Assembly (NCBI RefSeq): GCF_039652435.2
Contig: NZ_CP190246.1
Coordinates: forward strand, 186,001-250,000
DNA length: 64,000 nt
Reading direction: 5' to 3'
Source: Niabella insulamsoli
GTDB lineage: Bacteria; Bacteroidota; Bacteroidia; Chitinophagales; Chitinophagaceae
Shown here piece by piece: positions 1-9,315 of this stretch; within the stretch, counting starts at the first letter, position 1, and each line of letters begins with the position of its first letter. A program made the translations under genes and the position numbers. The notes beneath the pieces were generated by a model. The model was given only the letters and a program-made list of their open reading frames with translations, did no database searches and had not been told where the DNA came from.

Positions 1-895
1 CGTTTAATTCAAAAGGATCAGAAAAATTAAACATGTATTCGTCGGACTGCACATTGCGCACCACAGCTGGTTCGTCCAGGCTGTTTTTGTATTTGATTTT
101 CAGGTCGGCAACCGTTTTCCTGTAACGCTCGTAATCTGCTTTTTTATTTTGATTTCCGGAAATGATCATTTGCGCCAGCGCTTTGTCCGACGCGGCTAAA
201 AGCTCACCTTTGGATACCGCATCAAAGGGTAGCTTATTTCCCGGAGCGAGCATTACCGACTGGTAGTTGTTGCGAACGGTGATAAATTTTGAGACATTGG
301 GATGAATGCCTTTGGGCCTTGGATCATTTTTTAAATGCACGTACAGGTCGCCGCTGCCGTCTGCCATCCAGGTAAAGTAATAGTTCCCGTTTTGATTGAG
401 AAAGGCCATCGGATAAGCGCCTACGATCTGGTTGACATGAATAAAAAAGGGCGTATTTTCTTCTGACACAGGTTTAAAATTCCCTTTTTCATCTATCCAT
501 TTTCCATTCAGGGCATAGCTCACATTCCATACATTAAACTTAACACCATAACCCCAACTGTCCCGAAAGCGGGTGACCGTTCCCAAACCAGCCACGGGCG
601 TGTAAGATTGTTTCATCCAGTTTACGAAATTGTTGATATGTTTTTCTATCAGGCGGCCCTCGGCATCGGTAGGAGATTTCCAGTTTCGATCCCAATGGTT
701 ATTGCTCCACCAGCCAATAATACTGTCTTGTATACGCTGCTCACGGGTAAGCTGCGCGTAGCAGCAAATGCTTAGTGTTAACGACAGGATTAAAAGTATT
801 GCTGTGATCCCTCGTTTTCTTATTGCCTGGTTTTTGTCGATTGGCGTACCCCATAACGCTTTCGTATATAAAACCTTGAGCATGTATTGTTGCAT
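1..895 (-). CDS. Secreted protein of unknown function, C-terminus beyond the window
   Basis: An uninterrupted reading frame runs from an ATG at 895 to the left edge; the rest lies outside the window. A second in-frame ATG at 883 is possible. The N-terminus has a basic stretch (KNQAIRKRG, about residue 21 on), a hydrophobic helix and a cleavage-like CCYAQ end, so it is probably exported by Sec with an unusually long n-region. The mature part begins LTREQRIQDSIIGWWSNNH and is rich in Trp, Tyr and Asn, with an FTWMADGSGDLYV segment that looks like a beta-rich domain. I do not recognise the family. It is the last gene of a minus-strand run of three exported proteins, 35 bp after the preceding lipoprotein gene, so it is probably co-transcribed with it. 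Confidence 0.75.
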   Translation of the reverse strand, partial: MQQYMLKVLYTKALWGTPIDKNQAIRKRGITAILLILSLTLSICCYAQLTREQRIQDSIIGWWSNNHWDRNWKSPTDAEGRLIEKHINNFVNWMKQSYTPVAGLGTVTRFRDSWGYGVKFNVWNVSYALNGKWIDEKGNFKPVSEENTPFFIHVNQIVGAYPMAFLNQNGNYYFTWMADGSGDLYVHLKNDPRPKGIHPNVSKFITVRNNYQSVMLAPGNKLPFDAVSKGELLAASDKALAQMIISGNQNKKADYERYRKTVADLKIKYKNSLDEPAVVRNVQSDEYMFNFSDPFELN

Positions 896-930
896 TTTAT
901 AAGTTTTGATAGTTGATTGTTTTATTGAAG

Positions 931-2388
931 CTAGTTGGCTCTCATCAGCCAAAATTCTCCTTCAACAGTATGTTGAACGGGGTTGTCGCAATTGTCTGAA
1001 GCGCCTGGTTGATCTTCATACAATACGCCCGAAAAAAAACCTGCCACCCGGCCCATCAATGTATTTTCGTAGTCGATAAGCGTAATTGAAAAATTAGCGC
1101 ATCCAAATTGCACATCACAGTTACCACCCGCTCTTTTAGTGCGGATCGTACGGGTGATCTCATAATTTGTTTGCCGGCTGCCAAGATTAAAACTGGCCTC
1201 ATCCTGGCCCTTTTCCTGCAAACATTGCAATGCTGTAGTGCCCACACGCGGATTTTTTACTGACAAGGCAAAGCCGCTGAGCAGGGTGCTGTTATTTTCA
1301 ACCTGTGTCCCGGCAATGGAAAGAATACCGTCCTCAATGCCGCAATTGGCGATGGATAAATTACTCGGATCAGGAGGAATGGCGCCGTTGAAGCCATATT
1401 GATAATATTCGTAAGGAACGCCATCCACTTTAAGTAATAAATATAAATCTGCCTCCACGATCGAAATATTTGAAGTCAGCATATAAGCCGATTTTTTTCC
1501 GTTTTTATCAGATGATTCAAGTGAGACGGAGACGGCAACAGGGTTTTTGGAAGGCTTTTGATTGGGCGCTTTGTAAATTGCCGACCATCCGGAAGCCGTC
1601 AGCGAACCGCTATTATTAGATACCGGAGCTGCCGCGCCGTTTAGCGTCCAGCCTTTCACCCGAAAGTCCTTCAACTGCGCTTCATTGGCCGGAATGGGCG
1701 TTAATGGCGCGAGTATATCGCCGGTATTGGTAATCGTTCCCAACGGAGCTAACTCGACCTCAGCGGCGTTGTCCTGGCGCGCAAAGCCCGCCACCTGCAA
1801 GGTTACTGATTCGCCTTTTTTCAAAGTTTTTGAGGCCGGCGTAAGCGATAGGTCGATAAATCGCCCGAGCGACCAATCGCTGAAATGATGGGTGGCGACA
1901 GTGACGGTGTTCGCATTTTTATCAACAACACTTTTTAACGCGGCGTTCCAGCTCCTGTCTTTATTTTGCGTTATGACCCACAGAAAGTCCTCTGGAATTA
2001 TATTCGTTAGCGCATTATCGTAATGGAAAATAAGCGCTACCGGTTTATCAAAAGTTACATTTTCCGGGCTTAGCCGGTATCCGGCGCCCAAACCCAAGGG
2101 CCCTTTGTTGGTAATGGGTTGAATGGAAATAGTGGTACTTGAGGTTAGCGCCCCTTGCGGGATCGATACGGTAAGGCCTCCGTCGGAAGATGTTAATGAG
2201 CCGCCGGCCGTTCCAATATGCGCGGAGACAGGACTGCCGCTTGGAATCCCTATTTCAGTAATAATTGGATCTATCGGCGCCTGCATATCTTTACCAACAT
2301 CATTTCTTTTACAGGAAGAAAAAAGGATAAAACAACCGGCGCCTAAAAGGCATACAAATAATTGGAAAAGCAGGGAAAGATTTTTCAT
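931..2388 (-). CDS. Lipoprotein with ZU5-like domain
   Basis: The 485-residue product starts with a lipoprotein signal peptide: a hydrophobic helix ending FSSC with Cys at about 26, followed by KRND. Residues of about 58-175 read as a ZU5-like beta domain (AGGSLTSSDGGLTVSIPQGAL, then a strand-rich part ending HHFSDW), a module found in many exported Bacteroidota proteins. The middle (about 178-310) looks like an Ig-like region. The C-terminal part has four cysteines between about 425 and 467 that could form disulfides. It lies 21 bp downstream of another lipoprotein gene and 35 bp upstream of the edge gene. The cellular role is unknown; outer-membrane anchoring is inferred from the lipobox. 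Confidence 0.85.
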   Translation of the reverse strand: MKNLSLLFQLFVCLLGAGCFILFSSCKRNDVGKDMQAPIDPIITEIGIPSGSPVSAHIGTAGGSLTSSDGGLTVSIPQGALTSSTTISIQPITNKGPLGLGAGYRLSPENVTFDKPVALIFHYDNALTNIIPEDFLWVITQNKDRSWNAALKSVVDKNANTVTVATHHFSDWSLGRFIDLSLTPASKTLKKGESVTLQVAGFARQDNAAEVELAPLGTITNTGDILAPLTPIPANEAQLKDFRVKGWTLNGAAAPVSNNSGSLTASGWSAIYKAPNQKPSKNPVAVSVSLESSDKNGKKSAYMLTSNISIVEADLYLLLKVDGVPYEYYQYGFNGAIPPDPSNLSIANCGIEDGILSIAGTQVENNSTLLSGFALSVKNPRVGTTALQCLQEKGQDEASFNLGSRQTNYEITRTIRTKRAGGNCDVQFGCANFSITLIDYENTLMGRVAGFFSGVLYEDQPGASDNCDNPVQHTVEGEFWLMRAN

Positions 2389-2409
2389 TATTGTGGATTT
2401 AACGGGGAT

Positions 2410-3135
2410 TTATTTGCTGTAGAAGGGATTGCCCCCTACCAGAACCAGCTCAGTCGTAACCGTTACTTTATTGTTCAATACACCGCTGAATGCTTTGGTA
2501 ACTTTTCTGCCATCTTCGTAGTTAAGGGTCAGGGTAAAATTTTTAATTTCATAAAGACCTTTCCCTGGCGCTCTTTCAGGGTATTGATAAGGCATCGTAA
2601 AATTTAAAACAAAGGCGCCTTTATCGACAAAACCGCCGTCTGCCGTAAATTCAATCATGGGTTGCGCATCATTGCCGCTATAAGGGTAGCTGCCGCTGGT
2701 GGACCAGCCGGGAATACCATTGACGTATTTACCTGAAAGTTTTACCCCGTCAACCGAAGCAAGTTTATAAAGATGGTTCGCGTAGCCCGCAATTTCCATT
2801 TCGGCTGCGCTGATTTTTTTTACATTTAGCGTTTCGTAGGGGTTGGTAAAGACGCCATTGATACCGTTCATTGTAAATGTTCCCCATGTGCCGCCGGTTT
2901 GATTGGCATTAAAGTTCAAAAAGCCTTCTGTTGGCAGTTGATTAAAAAAGCGGCCATCAGGTAATACCACCATCCAGCGGAGGTTGGACCAGTTACCCGT
3001 TGAACCTGTTTTCTGGCCCATCCAAATTTCAAAACCAGCGTCCGCGGGTTCGTCTGAGTCCATGTCTGACTCATCCGCTTTGCTGCAGGAAAATGAGGCG
3101 ATCGCAATGGCCAGCATTAGAAGATACTTGTTCAT
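2410..3135 (-). CDS. Small lipoprotein of unknown function
   Basis: The 241-residue protein has a clear lipoprotein signal: a short n-region, a hydrophobic core, then SFSC with Cys at 17, followed by SKADESDMDSDE. This acidic stretch after the Cys resembles the export signals that send Bacteroidota lipoproteins to the cell surface. The remainder alternates Gly/Asn/Thr/Tyr-rich strands (for example GTWGTFTMNGINGVF) and is probably all-beta. I recognise no named domain. It is the first gene of the minus-strand group and has a good promoter 41 bp upstream of its start. It is divergent from the kinase-regulator pair at 3305-5870, which could control it, but nothing in the sequence proves that. 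Confidence 0.85.
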   Translation of the reverse strand: MNKYLLMLAIAIASFSCSKADESDMDSDEPADAGFEIWMGQKTGSTGNWSNLRWMVVLPDGRFFNQLPTEGFLNFNANQTGGTWGTFTMNGINGVFTNPYETLNVKKISAAEMEIAGYANHLYKLASVDGVKLSGKYVNGIPGWSTSGSYPYSGNDAQPMIEFTADGGFVDKGAFVLNFTMPYQYPERAPGKGLYEIKNFTLTLNYEDGRKVTKAFSGVLNNKVTVTTELVLVGGNPFYSK

Positions 3136-3175
3136 AAAAATTAGTTTTAAAATGATCGTTCCGAAAATGTTTATA

Positions 3176-3206
3176 CAAAGATGCTATAGCGAAACCCGGG
3201 TTACAA
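3176..3206 (-). promoter_or_regulatory. Promoter of the 3135-1 lipoprotein operon
   Basis: On the minus strand TTG (3206-3204) is followed by exactly 20 bases and then CATCTTTG (3183-3176). This fits the Bacteroidota -33 TTG/TTTG and -7 TAnnTTTG pattern with one mismatch. The ATG of the first gene is at 3135, giving a leader of about 37-40 bases. Confidence 0.5.
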
Positions 3207-3304
3207 TCCCTCCAAAACCTGATTTTTAACCTTTGAAAAATCCCCCGAACAGGTGAGTACAGCGGGCAGATAAAATGGGATATTTGTACGGTTAAATATT
3301 GTGC

Positions 3305-5254
3305 ATGCGCCATTTCCTTCTGATATGCCTGCTGTTGACGCTTTGTTTAGGCGTTCGCGCACTGGCCCAGCGTCCGGGCGCCGCGGACAGTTTGTTGCGA
3401 CTGTTGTCAACGGCCAAAGAAGATGAAAACAAAGTGTTGCTGCTGATCCGCATCGGACAGGCATTTGAAAACGCTGATCTTGAAAAATCCAAATCTTATT
3501 ATCGGCAGGCAAGAAACCTCGGCCATAAAATACGGTACCTATTAACGGAGGTAAAGTTTATCAGCAATTATACATTTGCGCTGAATATGCAGGGCCGGTT
3601 TGACTCATCCCTCTTCTGGAACCTGAAAGGGATTGAAGCCGCCAAAAAACTGAACGATGGTGAACATCTTGCCAAAGCATTTTTCAATACCGGTACGTCT
3701 TATCAATATTTAGCCGATTACCGATCGGCGGTAAATTATTACCAACAGGGATTGGCCCTTTTTGAAAAGCTAAACAAGGAAGCCTATATGGCGCAGGCCA
3801 ATGATATTTTGCAAGTGCTTTATACTGCTATGAAACAATATGATAAGGCCAGGAATTATGGTAAAAAAGCGGTGGCGCAGTTCCGAAATCTCAACGATCC
3901 CAAACTGCTGGCCTACGCACTTTCCAATCTCGGTGTTGTCTATGGCAACTCCAACCAGAAAGATTCTTCTTTGATTTATCATCTGCAAGCAGAGAAAATA
4001 GCAAGATCGATTGGCGATCAGGTTTTGTTGGCCACCATTGACTTAAATATTGCCGATGTATATCTGTGGAAGAAGAGATTCGAAGAAGCTAAAACTTATT
4101 TTGATTCGGCTCTTCAACTGGCCAGAAAAAATCAAATTTCCGAAAGTGAATGCGCGGCGCTGCGCGGTTTATCTTATTATTTTATGTACACCGGCGTAAC
4201 TGAAAAATCTCTTGGGCTTGCCAGGGAGGCTTTGGCCTGTTCGGAACAGCATCGTTTGGTCAGCGAAAAGGTTTTGATTCTTGAACAATTAGCTTCGCTG
4301 GCCTACCTTTATAAAGATAGCTGGAAAGCAGCAACCTATAAAACCGAGTCGAAAGCCTTGCGCGACAGTCTGCTAAACGAAGAGATTCTGAGAACCACCA
4401 TCAACACGGAAAAGAGATTTGAATTGAGCAAAAAGAATGCGCAACTTGCTTTGCAACGAGTATCCATACAGCGAAAAAATCTTTTCAACTGGCTTTTACT
4501 GGGCGGTTTGCTTTCTCTTATGATGATGGGATTGTTGGGTTACCGAAACTATAGCCATCGCAAAAAAATGCAGGAGCAACGCATAAAAGAGCTCGAAATC
4601 GAAAAGCAATTATTAGCCACACAATCGCTGTTGAGAGGACAGGAGGAAGAGCGGAGCCGCATCGCAAAAGACCTGCACGACGGGTTGGGCGGCCTGCTGA
4701 GTGGCGTAAAATTACAATTGGGGGCGATGAAGGGCAACCTGATCTTGACAGAAGAGGATGGACTGGCCTTCAACCGGGTGTTGATCAATCTCGAAGATTC
4801 TATTGGCGAAATGCGGCGGGTGGCGCACAATATGATGCCGGAAGCTTTGTTAAAATTCGGATTGCAGCAGGCCGTCCGGGACTACAGTGATGGCTTGTCG
4901 CGAGGGCAAAATTTTACTATTCAATGCGCTTTCCTCGGGATGGAGCAACGGCTTGATAATACCACAGAAGTTGTGATTTACCGGATTGTGCAGGAACTGA
5001 TCAACAACGCGGTCAAACACAGCGGAGCGTCGGCTATTTTCGTACAACTGATGCGCCACGATGAAGCGCATCTCAATATTACCGTGGAAGATGATGGCCA
5101 AGGCTTTGACCCGAAAGCCATAAAAGAACATTCAGCCGGCCTGCGCAATATTACTTCGAGGGTAAAATATCTGAATGGTAAAATGGACATTCGATCGGAG
5201 CCGGGAACCGGAACTTCAGTGTTTATAGAATGCGAAATAAACGCCCATGGATAA
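3305..5254 (+). CDS. TPR sensor histidine kinase (HisKA_3 / NarX-like type)
   Basis: A signal-like N-terminus (MRHFLLICLLLTLCLG...ALAQ) leads into a periplasmic TPR array up to about residue 340. A transmembrane helix follows at about 395-415 (LLLGGLLSLMMMGLLGY), then a coiled coil rich in Glu/Lys. The dimerisation domain carries the phospho-accepting His in AKDLHDGLGG near residue 458, and the HATPase domain shows NNAVKHSG (N box) and DDGQGFD (G box). A TTG at 3299 lies two codons upstream, but ATG 3305 gives a better signal peptide. The stop overlaps the start of the response-regulator gene, so the two are translationally coupled. The signal sensed is unknown. Confidence 0.9.
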   Translation: MRHFLLICLLLTLCLGVRALAQRPGAADSLLRLLSTAKEDENKVLLLIRIGQAFENADLEKSKSYYRQARNLGHKIRYLLTEVKFISNYTFALNMQGRFDSSLFWNLKGIEAAKKLNDGEHLAKAFFNTGTSYQYLADYRSAVNYYQQGLALFEKLNKEAYMAQANDILQVLYTAMKQYDKARNYGKKAVAQFRNLNDPKLLAYALSNLGVVYGNSNQKDSSLIYHLQAEKIARSIGDQVLLATIDLNIADVYLWKKRFEEAKTYFDSALQLARKNQISESECAALRGLSYYFMYTGVTEKSLGLAREALACSEQHRLVSEKVLILEQLASLAYLYKDSWKAATYKTESKALRDSLLNEEILRTTINTEKRFELSKKNAQLALQRVSIQRKNLFNWLLLGGLLSLMMMGLLGYRNYSHRKKMQEQRIKELEIEKQLLATQSLLRGQEEERSRIAKDLHDGLGGLLSGVKLQLGAMKGNLILTEEDGLAFNRVLINLEDSIGEMRRVAHNMMPEALLKFGLQQAVRDYSDGLSRGQNFTIQCAFLGMEQRLDNTTEVVIYRIVQELINNAVKHSGASAIFVQLMRHDEAHLNITVEDDGQGFDPKAIKEHSAGLRNITSRVKYLNGKMDIRSEPGTGTSVFIECEINAHG

Positions 5255-5870
5255 GATAAAAATCATAGTGGTCGATGATCATCCTATGGTGATAGCGGGT
5301 ATGGCCGCCATGCTTTTGCAGATTCCTTATGTGGTTTTATCGGCTACGGCGGGCAATGCGTTCATTGCTTTGGAAAAAGTGAGAGAGCAGGCGCCTGACC
5401 TCGTCATCACCGACATCAATATGCCGGAAATAAACGGCATCGAATTCACCGCAAAGTTGAAAAAAGAATTTCCCGGAGTGAAAGTTATTGGCATGAGCAC
5501 CTTTAATGAACGCAGCTATATTGCTCAAATGATTCATAGCGGCGCTGAGGGCTTTCTGGTTAAAAGCGCTTCAAAGGAAGAGATTGAAAAGGCAATCAAT
5601 TCGGTGCTCGACGGAAAAATGTACCTCAGCCTTGACGTCAACCTTAACACGCAGGAAAGAAAGGACCTGAAAAATCAGCCGATGCTCACCCGCCGTGAAA
5701 AAGAGGTGCTGCTTTTGATTGCAGATGGGCTGACGAGTCCTCAGATTGCAGAAAAACTATTCATTAGCCTCAATACGGTGGATTCCCACCGGAAAAATTT
5801 GCTGGCCAAATTTGAAGTCACCAACACGGCGTTGCTTGTTAGAAGCGCCATAAAATCTGGGTTATTATAG
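5247..5870 (+). CDS. LuxR/NarL-family response regulator
   Basis: The 207-residue protein has a receiver domain at about 1-125: acidic DD near 10-11, the phospho-acceptor Asp in VITDINMPE near 58, and a Lys in FLVKSAS near 108. A LuxR-type helix-turn-helix follows at about 143-205 (LTRREKEVLLLIADGL, QIAEKLFISLNTVDSHRKN). The ATG overlaps the last codons of the histidine kinase by 8 bp, which makes the pair a standard two-component system. Its targets are not evident from the sequence; the divergent lipoprotein operon is the nearest candidate. Confidence 0.93.
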   Translation: MDKIKIIVVDDHPMVIAGMAAMLLQIPYVVLSATAGNAFIALEKVREQAPDLVITDINMPEINGIEFTAKLKKEFPGVKVIGMSTFNERSYIAQMIHSGAEGFLVKSASKEEIEKAINSVLDGKMYLSLDVNLNTQERKDLKNQPMLTRREKEVLLLIADGLTSPQIAEKLFISLNTVDSHRKNLLAKFEVTNTALLVRSAIKSGLL

Positions 5871-5902
5871 GAAGGGTTTTTCGCCAACCTGCCCTCCAAT
5901 CA

Positions 5903-5975
5903 TTAAGCATCGGCTGTAGAAATCCCGCCGCGCAGGGTCGCCATTAATGAAATGGGTGAAAATAGCCGATGTTAA
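5903..5975. repeat. Long-loop inverted repeat in the gap before metF
   Basis: CATCGGCT (5908-5915) and AGCCGATG (5964-5971) are exact reverse complements and are flanked by TTAA on both outer sides, with one extra G on the left. The loop of about 48 bases contains CGCCGCGCAGGGT (5926-5938), which recurs exactly at 25267-25279. The right arm AGCCGATGTTAA recurs exactly at 11443-11454. Both other copies are in non-coding gaps. The element lies upstream of the likely metF -7 box, so it is probably not in the metF leader. Confidence 0.45.
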
Positions 5976-5987
5976 GCCGGCGAACCG

Positions 5988-5995
5988 TAATTTTG
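5988..5995 (+). promoter_or_regulatory. -7 promoter element for metF
   Basis: TAATTTTG matches the Bacteroidota -7 consensus TAnnTTTG and ends 18 bases before the metF ATG. No convincing -33 element is present at the expected 20-base distance. Confidence 0.4.
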
Positions 5996-6013
5996 CAGCT
6001 AATTTAAACAGGC

Positions 6014-6973
6014 ATGAAGGTAATCGACCATATCAATGTAGCGCAGCAAAAAAACGAAACACTGATTTCTTTTGAAATTCTCCCGCCTTTAAAGGGAAAA
6101 GGGATTGAAGGGTTATACGATCATTTGGACCCTTTGATGGAGTTTAAGCCTGCCTATATTAATGTAACCTACCATCGCAGTGAGCACGAATTCCGGAAGA
6201 ATCCGGACGGCAGTTTCAAAAAAGTAACGCTGAGAAAACGCCCCGGAACCGAAAGTATTTGCGCGGCTATTATGAATAAATATAATGTGGACACCGTTCC
6301 CCATCTTATTTGCGGCGGCTTTAGTGTGATGGAAACCGAGGATGCGCTGATCAACCTGAACTACCTGGGCATCGACAATGTGCTGGTGTTGCGCGGCGAT
6401 GCGGCCAAAAACGAAACCGCTTTTATTCCGCAGCCGGATGGCCACGTATATGCCGTTGACCTGCTGAAACAGGTCATGGATCTCAACAACGGCAAGTATC
6501 TGGAAGAAGAGCTCATCAACAGTCGTAAAACCAATTTTTGCATCGGTGTGGCAGGCTATCCCGAAAAGCATTTTGAGGCGCCGAATATGCAAACCGATTT
6601 AGCTTTTTTAAAAGCAAAAGTTGATGCCGGCGCAGAGTATATTGTTACACAAATGTTTTTTGACAACACAAAATATTATGCTTTTGTCGAGGCTTGCCGC
6701 GCCAATGGAATCAATGTTCCGATCGTGCCGGGCCTGAAACCTATCTATAATAAAAGGCAACTCACCATGTTGCCGAAGATTTTTTCGATCGACCTGCCGC
6801 AGGATCTGTCTAACGAAATATCTAAATGTAACAGCAATGCCGATGTAGAAAAAGTTGGTGAAGACTGGCTGCTGGAACAAAGCCGCGACCTGAAAAAAAA
6901 TGGCGTACCCGGCCTGCACTATTACACGCTGGGAAAACCTGGAATCGTTGCTAATGTTATCAACCGGATGTAA
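6014..6973 (+). CDS. metF: 5,10-methylenetetrahydrofolate reductase
   Basis: The 319-residue length and whole-length pattern fit the MetF/MTHFR family: a FAD-binding TIM barrel that reduces methylene-THF to methyl-THF for methionine synthesis. Visible hallmarks are the N-terminal SFEILPPLKG (family SFEFFPP with the catalytic Glu), YINVTYH, HLICGGFS, and DNVLVLRGDAA near residues 121-131. Also present are the IGVAGYPEKHFEAPN segment and GAEYIVTQMFFDN. It stands alone between the regulator gene and the RNA methyltransferase gene and has its own -7 element. No riboswitch was recognised. Confidence 0.95.
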   Translation: MKVIDHINVAQQKNETLISFEILPPLKGKGIEGLYDHLDPLMEFKPAYINVTYHRSEHEFRKNPDGSFKKVTLRKRPGTESICAAIMNKYNVDTVPHLICGGFSVMETEDALINLNYLGIDNVLVLRGDAAKNETAFIPQPDGHVYAVDLLKQVMDLNNGKYLEEELINSRKTNFCIGVAGYPEKHFEAPNMQTDLAFLKAKVDAGAEYIVTQMFFDNTKYYAFVEACRANGINVPIVPGLKPIYNKRQLTMLPKIFSIDLPQDLSNEISKCNSNADVEKVGEDWLLEQSRDLKKNGVPGLHYYTLGKPGIVANVINRM

Positions 6974-7108
6974 TTTTTTATGAAACCAGCGGCAGTGCTA
7001 CTATCAGCTTCGTTGCGTCGCACTCTTGTGCTGTAGAACATATCTCATCAATTTTTACCGTAAGCGGTTAACACGCTACATCTCGAAAATCATAACTCGA
7101 AATCTATT

Positions 7109-8515
7109 TTGGCAAGGAAGAAAAAAAATATCACACTCGAAAAAGTTGTTATTGAAGATTATGCAGCCGAAGGCCGTTCCATCGCGCGCGTTGACGGAAA
7201 AGTGTATTTTGTAGAACAGGTAGTGCCGGGCGATGTGGTAGACATCAGGCTTACCAAAAGCAAAAAAGATTGGGGTGAAGGCTGGCCCACGCATTTCCAC
7301 AGCTATTCCGACAAGCGCGTTGACCCTTTTTGCCAGCACTTCGGCACCTGCGGTGGCTGTCAATGGCAGATGCTGCCCTACGAGCTGCAACTCCAGTACA
7401 AACAGAAGCAGGTTTTTGACAATTTAAAAAGAATAGGAAAAGTCGCCCTGCCCGAAATGCAGCCGATATTAGGCGCAGCGCAAACAAGGCGCTACCGCAA
7501 TAAGGTGGAATATACCTTCGGCACCGATGAGTTTTTGCCAAAAGATGCGCTGTCAAAAGAATCGGCCCCGAAGGCAGGCGTGGCCGGTTTTCATGGCCGG
7601 GGTTTTTGGAGCAAAGTGGTGGATATAGAAACCTGCCACCTGCAAAATGAGCCGACGAATGATCTTCGCCTGGCGATTAAAAAATTGGCGCTTCAAAATA
7701 ATTGGAGCTTTTATAACCTGCGCGAGCAGCACGGTTTTCTTCGAACCATGCAGGTGCGCCTCTGCGAAACCGGCGAGTGGATGGCCAATATCGTTGTAGG
7801 TGAAAATGATGAAAAAAAGATAGAACAACTGATGCAGTTTGTGCTGGCAGAGTTTCCGCAGATCACGTCGCTTCTTTACACCATCAACACAAAACATAAC
7901 GACAGCCTCCACGATCTCGAACCTATAACTTATTACGGTAAAGGCTATGTAATTGAAAAGCTCGAAAATTATCAGTTTAAAATCGGGCCAAAATCTTTTT
8001 TTCAAACCAACACCCGCCAGGGTGAAGAACTGTATAAAATTACACGCGAATTTGCGGAGCTTACCGGCTCCGAAACTTTGTACGACCTTTATTGCGGCAC
8101 CGGAAGCATCGGTATTTTTTGCAGTGAAAACGCAGGAAAAATCATCGGCGTGGAAATGATCGATGCGGCAATAGCCGATGCGAAAGAAAATGCGGCGCTC
8201 AACCATTTAAGCCAAACCCATTTTTACGCCGGCGACGTTATTAAGGTTTGTGATGATGACTTTTTCGCAAAACACGGCCGCGCTGATGTTATTATTACCG
8301 ATCCGCCGCGCGCGGGCATGCACGAAAACCTGGTAAGGAAAATCAACGAAATGGCCGCGCCGACCGTAGTGTACGTAAGCTGTAACCCCGCAACCCAGGC
8401 CCGCGACCTGGCTTTGCTCGATGAAAAATACGAGGTAACCAAAATACAACCGGTGGATATGTTCCCGCACACGCTGCATATCGAAAATGTGGTGCAACTA
8501 AAATTGAAAAGCTGA
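7109..8515 (+). CDS. rlmD: 23S rRNA (uracil-5)-methyltransferase, RlmD/RumA family
   Basis: The 468-residue SAM-dependent enzyme carries an N-terminal TRAM-like RNA-binding domain (about 10-65). An iron-sulfur cluster site follows: Cys75, Cys81, Cys84 in CQHFGTCGGCQW, and a fourth Cys near 177. The methyltransferase domain shows FFQTNTRQGE, LYDLYCGTGSIG (SAM loop), DPPRAGMH and the catalytic Cys in VSCNPATQARDL near residue 425. It probably makes m5U in 23S rRNA; RlmC- or TrmA-like specificity cannot be excluded. The start appears to be TTG at 7109, because it gives the family-like MARKKKNITLEK. No in-frame ATG in the right place was found. Confidence 0.88.
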   Translation: MARKKKNITLEKVVIEDYAAEGRSIARVDGKVYFVEQVVPGDVVDIRLTKSKKDWGEGWPTHFHSYSDKRVDPFCQHFGTCGGCQWQMLPYELQLQYKQKQVFDNLKRIGKVALPEMQPILGAAQTRRYRNKVEYTFGTDEFLPKDALSKESAPKAGVAGFHGRGFWSKVVDIETCHLQNEPTNDLRLAIKKLALQNNWSFYNLREQHGFLRTMQVRLCETGEWMANIVVGENDEKKIEQLMQFVLAEFPQITSLLYTINTKHNDSLHDLEPITYYGKGYVIEKLENYQFKIGPKSFFQTNTRQGEELYKITREFAELTGSETLYDLYCGTGSIGIFCSENAGKIIGVEMIDAAIADAKENAALNHLSQTHFYAGDVIKVCDDDFFAKHGRADVIITDPPRAGMHENLVRKINEMAAPTVVYVSCNPATQARDLALLDEKYEVTKIQPVDMFPHTLHIENVVQLKLKS

Positions 8516-8593
8516 CAGCATTTAAAATGTTGCGGAGGATGAACCTTTCAACATTCAACTTGTAAACTAAAGTACTCTTCCCAATCCAATAGT

Positions 8594-8601
8594 TATCTTT
8601 G
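8594..8601 (+). promoter_or_regulatory. -7 promoter element for the first rhomboid gene
   Basis: TATCTTTG is a perfect match to TAnnTTTG. It ends only four bases before the ATG at 8606, so the transcript would be leaderless or nearly so. Confidence 0.5.
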
Positions 8602-8605
8602 CCGC

Positions 8606-9262
8606 ATGAGTTTTTTTCAACGACCGACGGAGCAGTTTCCGCCCGCAATAAAAAATCTGATCCTGATTAATGTGCTGGTTTGGGTAGGGCAATTGATTTT
8701 CGATAACAGGCTCGGGCCGGTTTTTGCAGATGGCGCTTTTGTGGGTGGGTTTACTGCTAAAATTGCCTTGTGGCCTTTTTCGAGCGAACATTTCAAGCCC
8801 TGGCAACTGGTCACCCATATGTTTGCTCATGCCGCCTGGCAACCCTATTTGTTCGTTCACATCCTGTTTAATATGCTCGCCTTGTGGATGTTTGGCCGCG
8901 TTTTGGAAAATGTGTGGGGCTCCAAACGGTTTTTAATTTTTTACATGATTTGCGGTCTTGGCGCCGCGGTGGCGCACCTGCTCACCGACTCGGGGATGGC
9001 CGTGGGCGCATCCGGGGCGGTTTTCGGCGTTTTGGTGGCTTTTGCGATGACTTTTCCCAACACTGAACTTTATATAATGTTCATTCCTATTCCCATAAAA
9101 GCAAAATGGGCGGTAATTGGTTTAATCGCGCTCGATCTTTTCGGCGGCATTTATAAGGCGCCGGGCGACAGCGTGGCGCATTTTGCGCATTTGGGCGGCG
9201 CGCTCACGGGTTTTATTCTGCTGAAAATCTGGAACAAAAACAACCGGAGAACGTTATACTAA
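8606..9262 (+). CDS. Rhomboid-family intramembrane serine protease
   Basis: The 218-residue, six-helix-type protein has the full catalytic signature of rhomboid proteases. The serine motif GASGAVFG (Ser near residue 134) and the histidine in VAHFAHLGGALTG (His near 195) form the dyad, and HILFNMLALWMFG (about 84-96) supplies the His/Asn oxyanion residues. It should cut transmembrane substrates inside the cytoplasmic membrane. It is followed 53 bp later by a second, divergent rhomboid-like gene, so the two may act together. Substrates are unknown. The proteins with transmembrane C-terminal modules in this window are possible but unproven candidates. Confidence 0.93.
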   Translation: MSFFQRPTEQFPPAIKNLILINVLVWVGQLIFDNRLGPVFADGAFVGGFTAKIALWPFSSEHFKPWQLVTHMFAHAAWQPYLFVHILFNMLALWMFGRVLENVWGSKRFLIFYMICGLGAAVAHLLTDSGMAVGASGAVFGVLVAFAMTFPNTELYIMFIPIPIKAKWAVIGLIALDLFGGIYKAPGDSVAHFAHLGGALTGFILLKIWNKNNRRTLY

Positions 9263-9315
9263 AAGACCCGGATCTGTAAAAAATCTACCAATCTAAAAAA
9301 AATCGGATTCAATTC

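Noticed and set aside
1056..1247. Many open frames antisense to the real genes, such as this one inside the ZU5 lipoprotein gene
   Set aside because: They lie within well-supported genes, have no family resemblance, and match the codon-shadow pattern of G+C-rich third positions.
5871..6013. SAM-type riboswitch before metF
   Set aside because: The inverted repeat lies upstream of the likely -7 box, and no riboswitch core or expression platform was recognised.
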